Part shown: piece after piece, positions 37,507 through 46,781 of the stretch
How positions within the stretch are numbered: the first letter of the stretch is position 1
Layout of the letters: each line of letters begins with the position of its first letter
DNA from: Methanothrix thermoacetophila PT
GTDB taxonomy: Archaea; Halobacteriota; Methanosarcinia; Methanotrichales; Methanotrichaceae
NCBI RefSeq assembly: GCF_000014945.1
Contig: NC_008553.1
Location: forward strand, 930,001-994,000
DNA: 64,000 nucleotides
Direction of reading: 5' to 3'
Notes under the pieces: model-generated
Told to the model about the DNA's origin: nothing
Seen by the model: only the letters and a program-made list of their open reading frames with translations
The model's database searches: none
Made by a program: the position numbers and the translations under genes

Positions 37507-37821
37507 ATGTTGGCAGAGAAGGTGACCAGCGAGCTTGATATGCTCAAGAGGCACCTGATAATACTGAAGTGCGTGGTGGAGAACGAGCCCATAGGCATTC
37601 TCAAGCTGGCTGAGGAGACGAAGATACCGAGCCACAAGGTGCGCTACTCTCTCAGGGTTCTCGAGCAGGAGGGGCTCATAGCTGCCTCTGCCCCGGGGGC
37701 GATCACCACTTCTGCGACCGGTCCGTTCCTGGAGAGGCTGGATGAGATGATAGATGAGATCGTGAAGACAACACTGGAGCTCAAACGCATCGAGATGCCG
37801 CGCAAGCGCAAGGAGGTGTGA
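37507..37821 (+). CDS. Small helix-turn-helix protein downstream of ftsZ
   Basis: 104 aa. Residues 12-60 form a winged-helix-like fold (LKRHLIILKCVVENEPIGIL, KIPSHKVRYSLRVLEQEGLI). The C-terminal third is a coiled helix (LERLDEMIDEIVKTTLELKR) and a basic tail. Twenty bases after ftsZ, so likely co-transcribed; a regulatory role linked to division is inferred from position only. Confidence 0.8.
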   Translation: MLAEKVTSELDMLKRHLIILKCVVENEPIGILKLAEETKIPSHKVRYSLRVLEQEGLIAASAPGAITTSATGPFLERLDEMIDEIVKTTLELKRIEMPRKRKEV

Positions 37822-37880
37822 CTCAAAGAGATCTGCAGCGCTATCTCTGATACCATTCTTAAGCAAAGCAACTCACGTGC

Positions 37881-38018
37881 TCAGCGCTTCGGCTGAAACA
37901 TCCTCATCGGGCACCGGTCGGAGTCCCTGCCAGCTTGGGTCTCATTTCCCAAGGTGGTGCACATCCCCTTACTGTCATCGATAGGCTGGTAGAACCTGCA
38001 TTCTCCACATGTCGGCAT
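37881..38018 (-). CDS. Hidden 45-aa four-Cys protein (small Fe-S or zinc type)
   Basis: Too short for ordinary ORF lists. The minus-strand frame from the ATG at 38018 reads MPTCGECRFYQPI, then GMCTTLGN and CPMRMFQPKR. The pattern CxxC-(F/Y)xP ... GxC ... CPxxxFxPK is that of the small Fe-S subunits of some glycyl-radical enzymes and of high-potential-like mini ferredoxins, but no such enzyme is adjacent. A clear TATA box (CTTTTATATTC, 38046-38056 minus strand) places transcription start about seven bases before the ATG. It follows thiI on the same strand. Confidence 0.7.
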   Translation of the reverse strand: MPTCGECRFYQPIDDSKGMCTTLGNETQAGRDSDRCPMRMFQPKR

Positions 38019-38045
38019 TTTCAGTCACAATGTATTGTCCGCTGT

Positions 38046-38056
38046 GAATATAAAAG
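38046..38056 (-). promoter_or_regulatory. Promoter of the 45-aa Cys protein
   Basis: Minus-strand CTTTTATATTC between the thiI stop (38073) and the ATG at 38018. TATA centre to ATG is about 33 bases. It indicates that the small gene has its own transcript. Confidence 0.55.
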
Positions 38057-38072
38057 TTTATCATAGAGAATA

Positions 38073-39194
38073 TTATCTCCTTATTCTTACAATCTCCACG
38101 CCGTCAGCGAGCTCCATTGCGAGATCTCTCAGACCAAGCTCCCCCTCGATTCTCAGTATCTCCTCTAACCTTGCCCTCGTCACAGGCTTCTTCGGCGCTG
38201 CCCGGCATTGCTGTGATCCGATTGATATGTCGTATGTGCCTATCCTGCGCGCCAGCTCGATGATCTCGGTCTTGTCCATCGCGATCAGTGGATGGTACAC
38301 TGGCGCCTCGATCCCAACCTGCTCTGCCATTATGTTCTCAGGGGTCTGGGACGCCACCTGCCCGAGGGAGTATCCTGTCACGATGCCCTTTGCTCTCAGC
38401 CGCTTCATCACGAGAGTGGAGATGTGGTACATCAGACGCCTGCACAGAACGCAGGTCTCCCTCGGGTATCTTGATGAGATCATCTCGATCGCGCGTGCAT
38501 TGCGCACGATCGCCAGATCGAGCCGCCTTCCAGACATCCAGCTCTGAAGCACCTCTGCCTGTCTGACCACCTGCTCTATGGAGTCAGCATATGGCGAGAC
38601 ATCGAGGTGGAGCAGCGCTACAGGGCATCCGCGACGCATGATAAGCCATGCCGCCACTGGAGAGTCTATGCCGCCGGAGATCAGCGCGAGCATCCTGGAC
38701 TGCGATCCCAGGGGGAGGCCTCCAACGCCCCTCACGATCTCTGTGAAGACCAGCGCCCTGTCCGGGCGGGCCTCGATGAATATCTCAAGATCCGGATTAT
38801 CAAGATCGACATCGGCACCGGTGGCACGCTGGACCGCAGCTCCGACCTCCACGGCTATCCTCCCGCTGGGCATCTCACCTCCAGCCCGCCTCGCCCTTAT
38901 GGCAAAGCTCCCCGGCGAGCGCATCATTGCGATATCCACAGCGAGCTTGGAGATATCAGCCATCCTGGGACTCACGCTGTAGGCGGGGCTGACCGAAACC
39001 ACGCCAAAAACTTTGGAGATCGTGGAGGGCGCTCTTTCATCCGAGGTGTGGACGTATATCCTCCCGCCCTCACATGTCATCCTGAAGTCTATACCTGCCG
39101 CGCGAAGATCATGAGATATGTTCGCCCTCAGGATACGCTCCCAGCTCGACCTGGTCCAGCTGTCCTTGAGAGCTACCTCTCCATATCGAACCAG
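38073..39194 (-). CDS. thiI: tRNA 4-thiouridylase ThiI, start codon not of the usual kind
   Basis: Makes s4U in tRNA (and may serve thiamine synthesis). THUMP region, then PP-loop ATPase motif ALISGGIDSPVAAW, and CVLCRRLMYH. No C-terminal rhodanese domain, as usual in archaea. The first ATG (39080) lies inside the ferredoxin-like N-domain, yet the frame continues upstream and encodes the conserved VLVRYGEVALKD block. Between the in-frame stop near 39246 and that ATG there is no ATG, GTG or TTG. A CTG at 39194, right before VRYGEVALK, is my best guess, giving 374 aa. The stop of the small gene upstream (39208) is 13 bases away. Confidence 0.85.
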   Translation of the reverse strand: MVRYGEVALKDSWTRSSWERILRANISHDLRAAGIDFRMTCEGGRIYVHTSDERAPSTISKVFGVVSVSPAYSVSPRMADISKLAVDIAMMRSPGSFAIRARRAGGEMPSGRIAVEVGAAVQRATGADVDLDNPDLEIFIEARPDRALVFTEIVRGVGGLPLGSQSRMLALISGGIDSPVAAWLIMRRGCPVALLHLDVSPYADSIEQVVRQAEVLQSWMSGRRLDLAIVRNARAIEMISSRYPRETCVLCRRLMYHISTLVMKRLRAKGIVTGYSLGQVASQTPENIMAEQVGIEAPVYHPLIAMDKTEIIELARRIGTYDISIGSQQCRAAPKKPVTRARLEEILRIEGELGLRDLAMELADGVEIVRIRR

Positions 39195-39207
39195 AACAAG
39201 CTGGGTT

Positions 39208-39402
39208 TTACCTTGTGGCTGCAGCCTTCTCAGACCTCTTCATCCATCTGCGCCTGGAACCGCTGGACGTGTACTTGTGAAGGGGGCCAGGCTTCTTGTA
39301 GGCTACTTCTGAGCTCGGTACCATGCGGACCTGTCCCTTTCGGCCCTTTATCTTCTGCCAGACTACACTTCCTGTCTTTCCCATGCTCCCCGAGGTAGCC
39401 AT
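39208..39402 (-). CDS. Small basic protein, DUF5350-like
   Basis: 64 aa from the ATG at 39402, or 58 aa from the ATG at 39384, which has CGGGGAG upstream and is 33 bases from a TATA-like TTTTTAAT; the second start is more likely. Sequence MGKTGSVVWQKIKGRKGQVR, then AYKKPGPLHKYTSSGSRRR, strongly basic. It resembles a small methanogen-conserved family of unknown function (DUF5350, from memory, not checked). Nucleic-acid binding is plausible from charge. Upstream of thiI on the same strand, 13 bases before the proposed CTG start. Confidence 0.65.
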   Translation of the reverse strand: MATSGSMGKTGSVVWQKIKGRKGQVRMVPSSEVAYKKPGPLHKYTSSGSRRRWMKRSEKAAATR

Positions 39403-39440
39403 GGCCTGAATTAAAAACCTTTCGTGATTGGTTGTGGACC

Positions 39441-39521
39441 TGTCCGGATAAGAGCTGTGCCCAGAAATCTGGATCGCCCCCTCTTCTTCACAATCATAAA
39501 CACCCAATCCTTATTCGGACA
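39441..39521. repeat. Family B inverted-repeat element, copy 2
   Basis: Ends TGTCCGGATAAGAGC and TTATTCGGACA; internal palindrome CCAGAAATCTGG identical to copy 1. About 20 bases upstream of the TATA box of the small gene at 39384/39402 (minus strand). Confidence 0.8.
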
Positions 39522-39630
39522 CGTTCTTGGTTGTTGACATGCGCCTGTCAGATCACACTGAGAGTGGCGGCGGAAAGGTTAATTATCCCCGGTAATAATT
39601 TCCATCAAGGGCCTTCAAGGAGGGCACTCC

Positions 39631-40056
39631 TTGGATAGATTCGACAAGATACTCGAGAAGGACATAGAGGGGTATGAGGGAAAGCACAGTGATCTCGTGA
39701 GATACGCCCCTGCGTTTTACAGGCTCATGAGCCGAATGCTCGGTGATCCAGAGCTGCCCAGGCGCATGTGGAAGCTGGTCATAGCGGCGATAGCGTATTT
39801 CATACTGCCATCAGATATAATCCCTGAAGAATCGCACGGAGCAGAGGGTTATGTGGATGACATATTCCTGTGCGCCATGGTCGCTGATCAGGTTCGCACC
39901 GCGACAGGATCCGATGAGATACTCCTGAAGAACTGGGACGGCGATGTGCCGATAGTCCCGCTTGTTCGCGATATCCTGAGCAGGGAGAAGGAGCTGATAG
40001 GCGATAAGAAAGATGCTCTCATGAGCTGCATCGGCTATGAGGAACTCATCGCCTAG
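39631..40056 (+). CDS. DUF1232 (YkvA-like) membrane-associated protein
   Basis: 141 aa with TTG start at 39631, set by the ribosome site GGAGGGC five bases before it. The DUF1232 signature is plain: LVIAAIAYFILPSDIIPEE, then GYVDDIFLCAMVAD. The segment forms one or two short membrane helices. Family function unknown. It converges with the radical SAM gene with no bases between stops. Confidence 0.85.
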   Translation: MDRFDKILEKDIEGYEGKHSDLVRYAPAFYRLMSRMLGDPELPRRMWKLVIAAIAYFILPSDIIPEESHGAEGYVDDIFLCAMVADQVRTATGSDEILLKNWDGDVPIVPLVRDILSREKELIGDKKDALMSCIGYEELIA

Positions 40057-41019
40057 CTACATCCACTCGTAGTGCAATATGACCTCGGGAACCATATCGT
40101 AGAGCAGGCTGTTCTCGATATAGCCGAAGAACAGGCAGCCACTGCAGCCATCTGATATCCTTTTTCGCATCTCGCGGGAATCACGCCAGACATTTGATAT
40201 GCCCTGGGATACATGGCCTACAGGCACCTCATGGACGCGGCAAATGTAAACGTATCCATCTGATGATACATGGAGTATGAGATCAGCTGCATGGCACCTG
40301 AACCCAGGCTCTCTCTTCTGTATCATCTTGAGGTATGTGATGGAGTTGATGATCGGAGCGCCTCTTGATTTGAGATCGATCAGTTCCCCGATCGCTGATC
40401 TGTAGCGTTCCAGATCTCCGATTCTCAGATCCTCGAACTCTGCTTCATCAAACTCGTGGAGCGGCTCGAATGAGATCCATGCATCGATCTTTTTTGCCAG
40501 TCTCACGAGAGATGTGAGCTCTTCGAGATTTTTAGCGCTGATGACGCAGTTCATCAGAACCTCGATGCCCCGCCTCCTGGCCTCCACGATGCCATCCATG
40601 ATCTCCTCAATACCAATACCCCTGATCTCCCTGAGGCTCTCGATCCCGTCCACAGAGACCGTGAGATAGTTGAGGCTTTCGAGATCTTCCATCCTTTCTC
40701 TGAGAAGGATGCCGTTCGTCACCAGAGAGGTTATCATTCCCAGAGATCTTGCGTGCCTCAGGATCTCCGGAATATCATCCCGCAGCAAGGGCTCGGTGGC
40801 CCAGGCATTGTACGCGCCTATCCCAAATCGCGCTGCATCATCGAGCATCCCTGTGATCTCCCCGAAGCTCATCTCGCGTCTGCGTTTCCGCCAGTGAGGG
40901 CAGAAGCTGCATCTGAGGTTGCAGGCCGTGTTCACAGTGTGGGAGAGCACGAAGGGCCTGCGTCTCACACGCAGTTGCCACACCGCTCGCATCATGAGCT
41001 TCGGGTCAATTTTTCTCAT
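40057..41019 (-). CDS. Radical SAM protein with SPASM-like C-terminus
   Basis: 320 aa. [4Fe-4S]-SAM motif CNLRCSFC (CxxxCxxC) near residue 33, followed by TIM-barrel elements (AWATEPLLRDD, SLVTNGILL, LTVSVDG). The C-terminal part has a second set of Cys (FRCHAADLILHVSSDGYVYIC, then GCSGCLFF) like a SPASM or twitch domain carrying an auxiliary cluster. Similar proteins modify peptides or cofactors; the substrate cannot be told. No small precursor peptide gene was seen next to it. Confidence 0.88.
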   Translation of the reverse strand: MRKIDPKLMMRAVWQLRVRRRPFVLSHTVNTACNLRCSFCPHWRKRRREMSFGEITGMLDDAARFGIGAYNAWATEPLLRDDIPEILRHARSLGMITSLVTNGILLRERMEDLESLNYLTVSVDGIESLREIRGIGIEEIMDGIVEARRRGIEVLMNCVISAKNLEELTSLVRLAKKIDAWISFEPLHEFDEAEFEDLRIGDLERYRSAIGELIDLKSRGAPIINSITYLKMIQKREPGFRCHAADLILHVSSDGYVYICRVHEVPVGHVSQGISNVWRDSREMRKRISDGCSGCLFFGYIENSLLYDMVPEVILHYEWM

Positions 41020-41179
41020 GCGACTCTCTAATCATAAAAACGGAAGGGCCAGCAGGTCATTCGACCAGGGTTGCATTGCATAACCGAGGCTCGAATGTGG
41101 TTTTGTATCCTGCTTCATCTCGCTATCTACCTGACCCAGACGCAAAGAAGGCATGTGAAGAGAGGTCTGCGCTGCCTGC

Positions 41180-42856
41180 CTACGCGGCCTCTCCTAGGAT
41201 GTAGCCGATAATCCTGCCGTATGCAGGTCTTGCTATTCCCACGCCTATCAGAACCCCGATTATGGTGATCAGGGCGAAGCCCATCAGCGCGCCGAACCCC
41301 ATCCAGAGCAGGGGTATCATCGCAGCGATGGTCGTTACAGCCGCCCCCAGGATGATGTAGAACGCCCGGGAGAGCCTCGCGAGGTATATCTTGCCCGTCA
41401 GCAGAACCCCCTTTGCCTCCTGCTCGCTCCTCTCCGTGATCCTCTCTCCATGGAGAAGCTCATCTGTTATTATGAAGAGGTGGTCAACACCTGTACCTAT
41501 CACCATTATTATTCCGGCGATGCTCGCGAGATCGAGCTGCCATCCGGCCGCCGACCATATGCCGAGCATCATGATGACCTCGCTGAATGATGTGCAGACG
41601 ATCGGCAGCACTATCCTTCTCTCTCTGTATCTGTAAAAGACCATTAGACCCACAGCAAGTATCGCGAGGATCCCAGCAAGAGCCACCTGGAACTTGAACT
41701 GTGATCCCAAAGCAGCATCAACCTGCCCGGAGCCTATGATCTTGACGTTCACGGGCAGCGCGCCCTCTCTCAGATGTATGTACAGCTCCTTCGCCTTCCT
41801 CGATCCTGCATCACCCGTGCCTACCTCTGCGACCAGATTTCTCATCGGTGCTTTATCGAGAGCTGATGCGAGCTCAGGAGCAAGAGGAGCGCTGAAGATC
41901 TCATCCTTGTCCAGGTACATCGAGACCTCATGCGCCTTCGGGTTCCTTGTGGCTCCAACCTCCTTGGCTATCCGCTGGAATGCGAGCGCGCCCTCCTCTG
42001 ACAGGGTGAAGGGCACCCCCCACATCCCGCTCCTGTCTCCTCTCGGAAGATCCACAGACTCCACAGCATCCCCGTACACGACATGCCTGGTCTCGTTCGG
42101 ACCAACCTGGATCCTTATCTCGAACTTTCCAGGCTTGCCGACGACCTCTTCGGCGGTTGAGACGTTGACACCAGCGAGATCTATTGTTATAAACCTGTTA
42201 TCGACTACCCTCACCTTGATATCCTTGAGCCCGAGACGGTTGAGCTTCTTGTCGAGGATCTCCTTGGTCTCATCGACCGTCTCGGGTGTGAGACCGCTGA
42301 TGAATGTGTCCTCACCCGGAGCAACCCTACCGTTGACCTCTGAGAGTATGGAGTCAAGCTGCTCTCTTGTCACATTCGACCTTATCTCGTAGCGCACCGG
42401 CTCGACCCCAACGATCCTGACATCAGAATCGAGGCGCGTTTTGAGGTAGTTCACAACAACGCCTTCAGGGGAGATGGGCACCGTGATCCTTGTAGTGTTG
42501 TCCCTCACCAGAACCCTCGATCCGGGATAGCCGAGATCCTCAGGCAGAGTCTCCGGAACCTTTCCGTCTATCGTTATTACGTAACTGTCGCCTCTCCTGG
42601 AGACATCCTCCACGACCCAGGCGCCCTGGAACTCCCTCTCCAGGATATTAACTGGGTCAACGTCGAGCTGGACGATCGCTCCCTCCAGCTCCAGCTGGAG
42701 CCACGAGCCGCCTTCCAGGTCCAGGCCGTATTTGAGACCGGAGTTCATCCCCACATATCCGGGTATCGGAGTGAGTACAAAGATCAGAGCAAGAACCACG
42801 GCCGCGATGTAAATGATAACCCTTGGATCCTTTGAAATGCTGCCTGCAAGGCTCAT
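41180..42856 (-). CDS. secD: Protein-export membrane protein SecD
   Basis: 558 aa. One N-terminal TM helix, a large outer P1-like domain, and a five-helix RND-type bundle at the C-terminus with IIMVIGTGVDHLFIITDELL. With SecF it uses the ion gradient to pull exported proteins through SecYE. In euryarchaea there is no SecA. It overlaps secF by four bases (ATGA). Confidence 0.95.
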   Translation of the reverse strand: MSLAGSISKDPRVIIYIAAVVLALIFVLTPIPGYVGMNSGLKYGLDLEGGSWLQLELEGAIVQLDVDPVNILEREFQGAWVVEDVSRRGDSYVITIDGKVPETLPEDLGYPGSRVLVRDNTTRITVPISPEGVVVNYLKTRLDSDVRIVGVEPVRYEIRSNVTREQLDSILSEVNGRVAPGEDTFISGLTPETVDETKEILDKKLNRLGLKDIKVRVVDNRFITIDLAGVNVSTAEEVVGKPGKFEIRIQVGPNETRHVVYGDAVESVDLPRGDRSGMWGVPFTLSEEGALAFQRIAKEVGATRNPKAHEVSMYLDKDEIFSAPLAPELASALDKAPMRNLVAEVGTGDAGSRKAKELYIHLREGALPVNVKIIGSGQVDAALGSQFKFQVALAGILAILAVGLMVFYRYRERRIVLPIVCTSFSEVIMMLGIWSAAGWQLDLASIAGIIMVIGTGVDHLFIITDELLHGERITERSEQEAKGVLLTGKIYLARLSRAFYIILGAAVTTIAAMIPLLWMGFGALMGFALITIIGVLIGVGIARPAYGRIIGYILGEAA

Positions 42857-43743
42857 CTCTTACCACCTCTGGCCAGCTTTGGATTCCGTTGTAGGTACCA
42901 GCGCAGCGCCTGGACGTTTGTTATCCAAGTGTTCATCATATCCGCAAGGAGGCCGAAGAAGAGCACCACGGATATGTCGGAGATCACATCGATCTTGGTG
43001 AAGGTGGGGGAGACGAGATAGATTATGCTCGATACGAGGATCAGCACAACGACCGCGGATAAGGTAGTTGATGTCATCATGAGTCCGGTCCTCATAGCCC
43101 CGAGCACCTTCTCATTTACGGGACCCCTTCTTTTCAGAACCCTCACTGTGAGCAATATATCTGTATCCACAGAGTAACCTATGAGCATCAGAAGCGCTGC
43201 AACCGTGCCGAGTGAGAGCTTCACACCCACAGCGGTCATCATACCTGCAGCTATTATTATGTCCGCAAGGGCGCAGAGCACAACAATACCGGAGATGACA
43301 GGCTGTCTGAATACAAAGAAGACCACCAGAGCCATGAGAATGAATGACATCAGCAGATACCTCGGAGCATCCCTCTGGAGCTGCTTGCTGTACACAGGCC
43401 CTATGTACCTGATCTCGGCGTCAGTGAACTTCTCGTTTACAGTCCGCGCCAGGCCCGTGTAATCTTCGGATTTCATGGAAGGAAGCTGGATGTAGTACCT
43501 GCTTCCCACCCTCCTCAGCTCTGTGACATCATAACCCGCAAGCTTGTCCAGGACCTGCGACTCGGGCTCGTCAGCAGGTACTGTTATGAGCGTGCCACCC
43601 GTGAACTCGATCCCCATTCTGACCGGAGATCCTGTGGTGAAATACGTGGCGGCCAGAATGATGATAGATAAAGCCAGTACAGCAGCTGGAACCGCAATCA
43701 TCTGCCGCCTGTCTATCTTCCTGATGAACTCCTCTAAATCCAT
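42853..43743 (-). CDS. secF: Protein-export membrane protein SecF
   Basis: 296 aa with six TM helices. MGIEFTGGTLITV follows the first helix, and LLMLIGYSVDTDILLTVRVLKR lies in the bundle, both typical of SecF. The start has an excellent ribosome site (AAGGAGGC) and a TATA-like GTAAATATATT on the minus strand near 43777. First gene of the secF-secD pair, the usual archaeal order. Confidence 0.95.
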   Translation of the reverse strand: MDLEEFIRKIDRRQMIAVPAAVLALSIIILAATYFTTGSPVRMGIEFTGGTLITVPADEPESQVLDKLAGYDVTELRRVGSRYYIQLPSMKSEDYTGLARTVNEKFTDAEIRYIGPVYSKQLQRDAPRYLLMSFILMALVVFFVFRQPVISGIVVLCALADIIIAAGMMTAVGVKLSLGTVAALLMLIGYSVDTDILLTVRVLKRRGPVNEKVLGAMRTGLMMTSTTLSAVVVLILVSSIIYLVSPTFTKIDVISDISVVLFFGLLADMMNTWITNVQALRWYLQRNPKLARGGKR

Positions 43744-44035
43744 ACAAGCCTCCTTGGTGGCTGAACCACGCTCAATATATTTACGATTTTTGTGTCATGC
43801 GATGCGAGAACCGCACGGAAATCAATGATAGAATGTCTAAAAGTCCTGATCAGATCTGAGCTGCAGCTCGAACGATGAACGAGAATTCTCTACCAGCGGC
43901 GCATCTCAGATCCGTGATTGGCGGTAGCAGGGAGCAAAACCCAATCTTCAGGATAGAAGGTCACGAATGCTGTGTGTTTGCGATGTCATGGGGGAGTGGC
44001 ATAAATCTAAATTCACCGATCTTCAACATGGGTTC

Positions 44036-44545
44036 ATGGACGTGTTCGATGCGCTTGAGGGAAGGAGATCAATCAGGGCATATCAGGATAGACCTGTGTC
44101 TAGAGAGACCGTGGAGAAGCTGCTCCAGGCTGCTGAGCTGGCGCCATCTGCAGGCAACCTCCAGTCCAGGAGGTATGTGGTCGTTATGTGTCAGGATCTC
44201 AGGAAGGCGCTGGCCCTGGCAGCGTACGGGCAGAGCCACATATCCTCTGCGCCTGTGGATATCGTCGTATGCGCTGATGTGAGGAGATCGAGCAGGCGGT
44301 ATGGGGACAGAGGGAGCCTCTACGCGATCCAGGATGCCGATGCAGCTGTCATGTGCATGCTCTTGGCCGCACATGCAATGGGCCTGGGCGCATGCTGGAA
44401 CGGGGCGTTCGATGAGGAGATGGTGAGAGATATCCTGAGCATCGAGGAGGGCGTTGCGCCTGTCGCCATAATCTCCCTCGGCTGGCCTGCCGAATCTCCT
44501 CGATCTCCTGGAAGGCTGCCACCCAATGCGCGCTGGGAGGTATGA
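44036..44545 (+). CDS. Nitroreductase-family FMN protein
   Basis: 169 aa from the ATG at 44036 (MDVFDALEGRRSIRAYQDRPV); ATAAAT at 44001-44006 puts the transcript start close to it. FMN-contact region RRSIRAY, ELAPSAGNLQSRRYVVV and GLGACWNGAF are typical of the family. Substrate unknown; such enzymes reduce flavins, quinones, nitro groups or act in cofactor chemistry. Nine bases separate it from elp3. Confidence 0.9.
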   Translation: MDVFDALEGRRSIRAYQDRPVSRETVEKLLQAAELAPSAGNLQSRRYVVVMCQDLRKALALAAYGQSHISSAPVDIVVCADVRRSSRRYGDRGSLYAIQDADAAVMCMLLAAHAMGLGACWNGAFDEEMVRDILSIEEGVAPVAIISLGWPAESPRSPGRLPPNARWEV

Positions 44546-44554
44546 TCGAGGCCC

Positions 44555-46093
44555 ATGTACAGGGATCTCAGGGATATCGTGGATGCGATCGCATCCGGTA
44601 TTATCAGAAGCGAGGAGGATCTCGAAAAAGCGAAACGGGCATTTGCAGCCACTTTGAATCTCTCAGAGATACCGGGCAACTCTGAGATACTCGCTGCAGC
44701 CAGGCCGGAGGAGAGGGCCCGGTTAAAGCTGTTGGTCAAAAAGCCGACCCGCACGCTCTCAGGAGTAGCTGTGATAGCTGTCATGACGAGCCCGGCGCGC
44801 TGCCCTCATGGGATCTGCATCCCATGCCCCGGAGGCGTTCTGGGCGAGAGATGTTCACCGCAGAGCTACACGGGAAGAGAGCCTGCGGCGCTGAGAGCGG
44901 TACAGCATAACTTTGATCCCTACGCACAGGTGGCTGCGAGGCTCAAACAGCTCTCAGAGATAGGTCACCCTGTCGACAAGGCAGAGCTCATTCTCATGGG
45001 AGGGACCATCACATCCAGACCCCTCGGGTATCAGTGTTGGTTTGTGAGGAGATGCCTGGAGGCGATGAACGATTATCCTGACACGAGGAGAAGCACACGC
45101 TGGAGATCCTTCAGAGAGGTGGCAGATGCAAACACCAGTGCAGCGGTGAGAAACGTCGGCATAACCTTCGAGACCAGGCCTGACTGGTGCCGTGAGAATC
45201 ACATCAAAAACATGCTTCTCCTCGGGGCGACGAAGGTCGAGCTGGGAGTGCAGAGCATCTACGATGATGTCCTCAGTGCGATCAGGAGAGGCCATTCTGT
45301 GGAGGAGACGATAAGAGCAAACCGTTTGTTGAGAGAGGCCGGGCTGAAGGTCGGGTTCCACATGATGCCCGGGCTTCCGGGATCTGACCCTGATAGAGAT
45401 CTTAAGATGTTCAGGGAGCTTTTCGAGAGCAGCAATTACCGGCCGGATTACCTCAAGATATACCCCACGCTTGTGATCGAGGGGACGGAGCTCCACAGGA
45501 TGTGGATACGGGGAGATTATGAGCCGCTTTCGGATGATGAGGCTGCTGAGTTGATATCGCGCATCAAGGAGATCCTCCCGAGGTACACAAGGCTCCAGCG
45601 CGTGCAGAGAGATATACCCGCGCATCTCATAACTGCTGGCGTCAGGAAGAGCAACCTCAGGCAGCTCGCCAGAAAGAGACTTGAGGAACGCGGTTTGAGG
45701 TGCAGTTGCATAAGATGCAGAGAGGCCGGGCTTCGTGGTGTATCTGAGGGGGATCTCTCGATGAACATTGAGAGCTATGATGCATGTGGAGCAAAGGAGC
45801 ACTTCATATCGTTTGATACCGTGGACGACACCCTCGTCGGATTCCTCAGACTCAGGCTGGGCGCTGAGGCCAGGATCAGGGAGCTGCACGTCTACGGCCC
45901 TCTCGTTCCTCTCGGAAGAAGGGGCGGATGGCAGCATCGCGGCATCGGCGCGAGGCTCATAGAGAGGGCGGAGGAGATGGCGAGGGATCAGGGATACGAG
46001 AGGATCTCGGTCACGAGTGGTATAGGCGTCAGGGGCTACTATGCATCTCTGGGCTACAGGCTGAACGCGCCGTACATGGAGAAGACGCTCTGA
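44555..46093 (+). CDS. elp3: Elp3: tRNA uridine-34 carboxymethyl-modifying radical SAM/acetyltransferase
   Basis: 512 aa. Radical SAM cluster motif CPHGICIPC (CxxxxCxxC) near residue 83, barrel region, and C-terminal GNAT acetyltransferase domain with acetyl-CoA loop GGWQHRGIGARLIERAEEMA. Archaeal Elp3 alone can make cm5U at the tRNA wobble position. Ribosome site GAGG precedes the ATG. Probably shares a transcript with the nitroreductase. Confidence 0.95.
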   Translation: MYRDLRDIVDAIASGIIRSEEDLEKAKRAFAATLNLSEIPGNSEILAAARPEERARLKLLVKKPTRTLSGVAVIAVMTSPARCPHGICIPCPGGVLGERCSPQSYTGREPAALRAVQHNFDPYAQVAARLKQLSEIGHPVDKAELILMGGTITSRPLGYQCWFVRRCLEAMNDYPDTRRSTRWRSFREVADANTSAAVRNVGITFETRPDWCRENHIKNMLLLGATKVELGVQSIYDDVLSAIRRGHSVEETIRANRLLREAGLKVGFHMMPGLPGSDPDRDLKMFRELFESSNYRPDYLKIYPTLVIEGTELHRMWIRGDYEPLSDDEAAELISRIKEILPRYTRLQRVQRDIPAHLITAGVRKSNLRQLARKRLEERGLRCSCIRCREAGLRGVSEGDLSMNIESYDACGAKEHFISFDTVDDTLVGFLRLRLGAEARIRELHVYGPLVPLGRRGGWQHRGIGARLIERAEEMARDQGYERISVTSGIGVRGYYASLGYRLNAPYMEKTL

Positions 46094-46312
46094 TGCCAGT
46101 GCCCAAATTGGCAGCTAGGGATGCATCTGAAATTGTTTGAATGAATTAAGTGCCAGTGGACCACCCCAGATGCAGCGTGCTCTCTGTGATCCTGGTGCTC
46201 AGCGCGCGGATTTGGTAGATCATCTGTCTTTAAGAGATTGGCTGGTTATATATCCCTTGAGGATCTTTTTAATAACTGTAGAGCAGTGTACAGCTTTGGA
46301 GAGGTATGCTAG

Positions 46313-46771
46313 ATGGCAGGAGCTGTTGTTGGTAAACCCAGTGTGGAGATCTCGAAGAAGCCCAGGAAGCGAAGGAGGTTGAAGGTCGCTCACCCAGAGA
46401 GATGCATCGGATGTCTGAGCTGCATGTTCGCATGCAGTCGGATAAACACAGGTCGCGCATCGCTTGAGCGCTCGGCGATAAGGATAAAGACGCAGGGTGG
46501 GATCGAGGGGGACCCAATAGTAGTGGTATGCCATGCATGCGAGGATCCAGCATGTGTCAGGGCATGCCCGACAGGAGCTCTCTCCAGGAAGGAGGATGGA
46601 AGCGTTGTCTTTGATAGAGATCTCTGCGACGGGTGCGGCAGGTGCGTGGATGCCTGCCTCATAGGAGCGATCTCCCTCGACAGCGAGGGCAAGGCTGTGA
46701 AGTGCAAGCATTGTGGGGCGTGTGTTGCCTTCTGCCCGCATGATGTGCTCAAACTGATCGAGGTTGATTAG
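46313..46771 (+). CDS. Polyferredoxin partner of the aldehyde:ferredoxin oxidoreductase
   Basis: 152 aa with sixteen Cys in four-cluster style: CIGCLSCMFACSR, CHACEDPACVRACP, CDGCGRCVDACL and CKHCGACVAFCP. The basic N-terminal ~25 residues precede the first cluster. Such ferredoxins sit directly before AOR-type tungsten enzymes and carry electrons from them. TATA-like TTTTTAAT (46266-46273) and GAGAGGT before the ATG. Ten bases to the AOR ATG. Confidence 0.9.
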   Translation: MAGAVVGKPSVEISKKPRKRRRLKVAHPERCIGCLSCMFACSRINTGRASLERSAIRIKTQGGIEGDPIVVVCHACEDPACVRACPTGALSRKEDGSVVFDRDLCDGCGRCVDACLIGAISLDSEGKAVKCKHCGACVAFCPHDVLKLIEVD

Positions 46772-46781
46772 AGGTGTTCAG

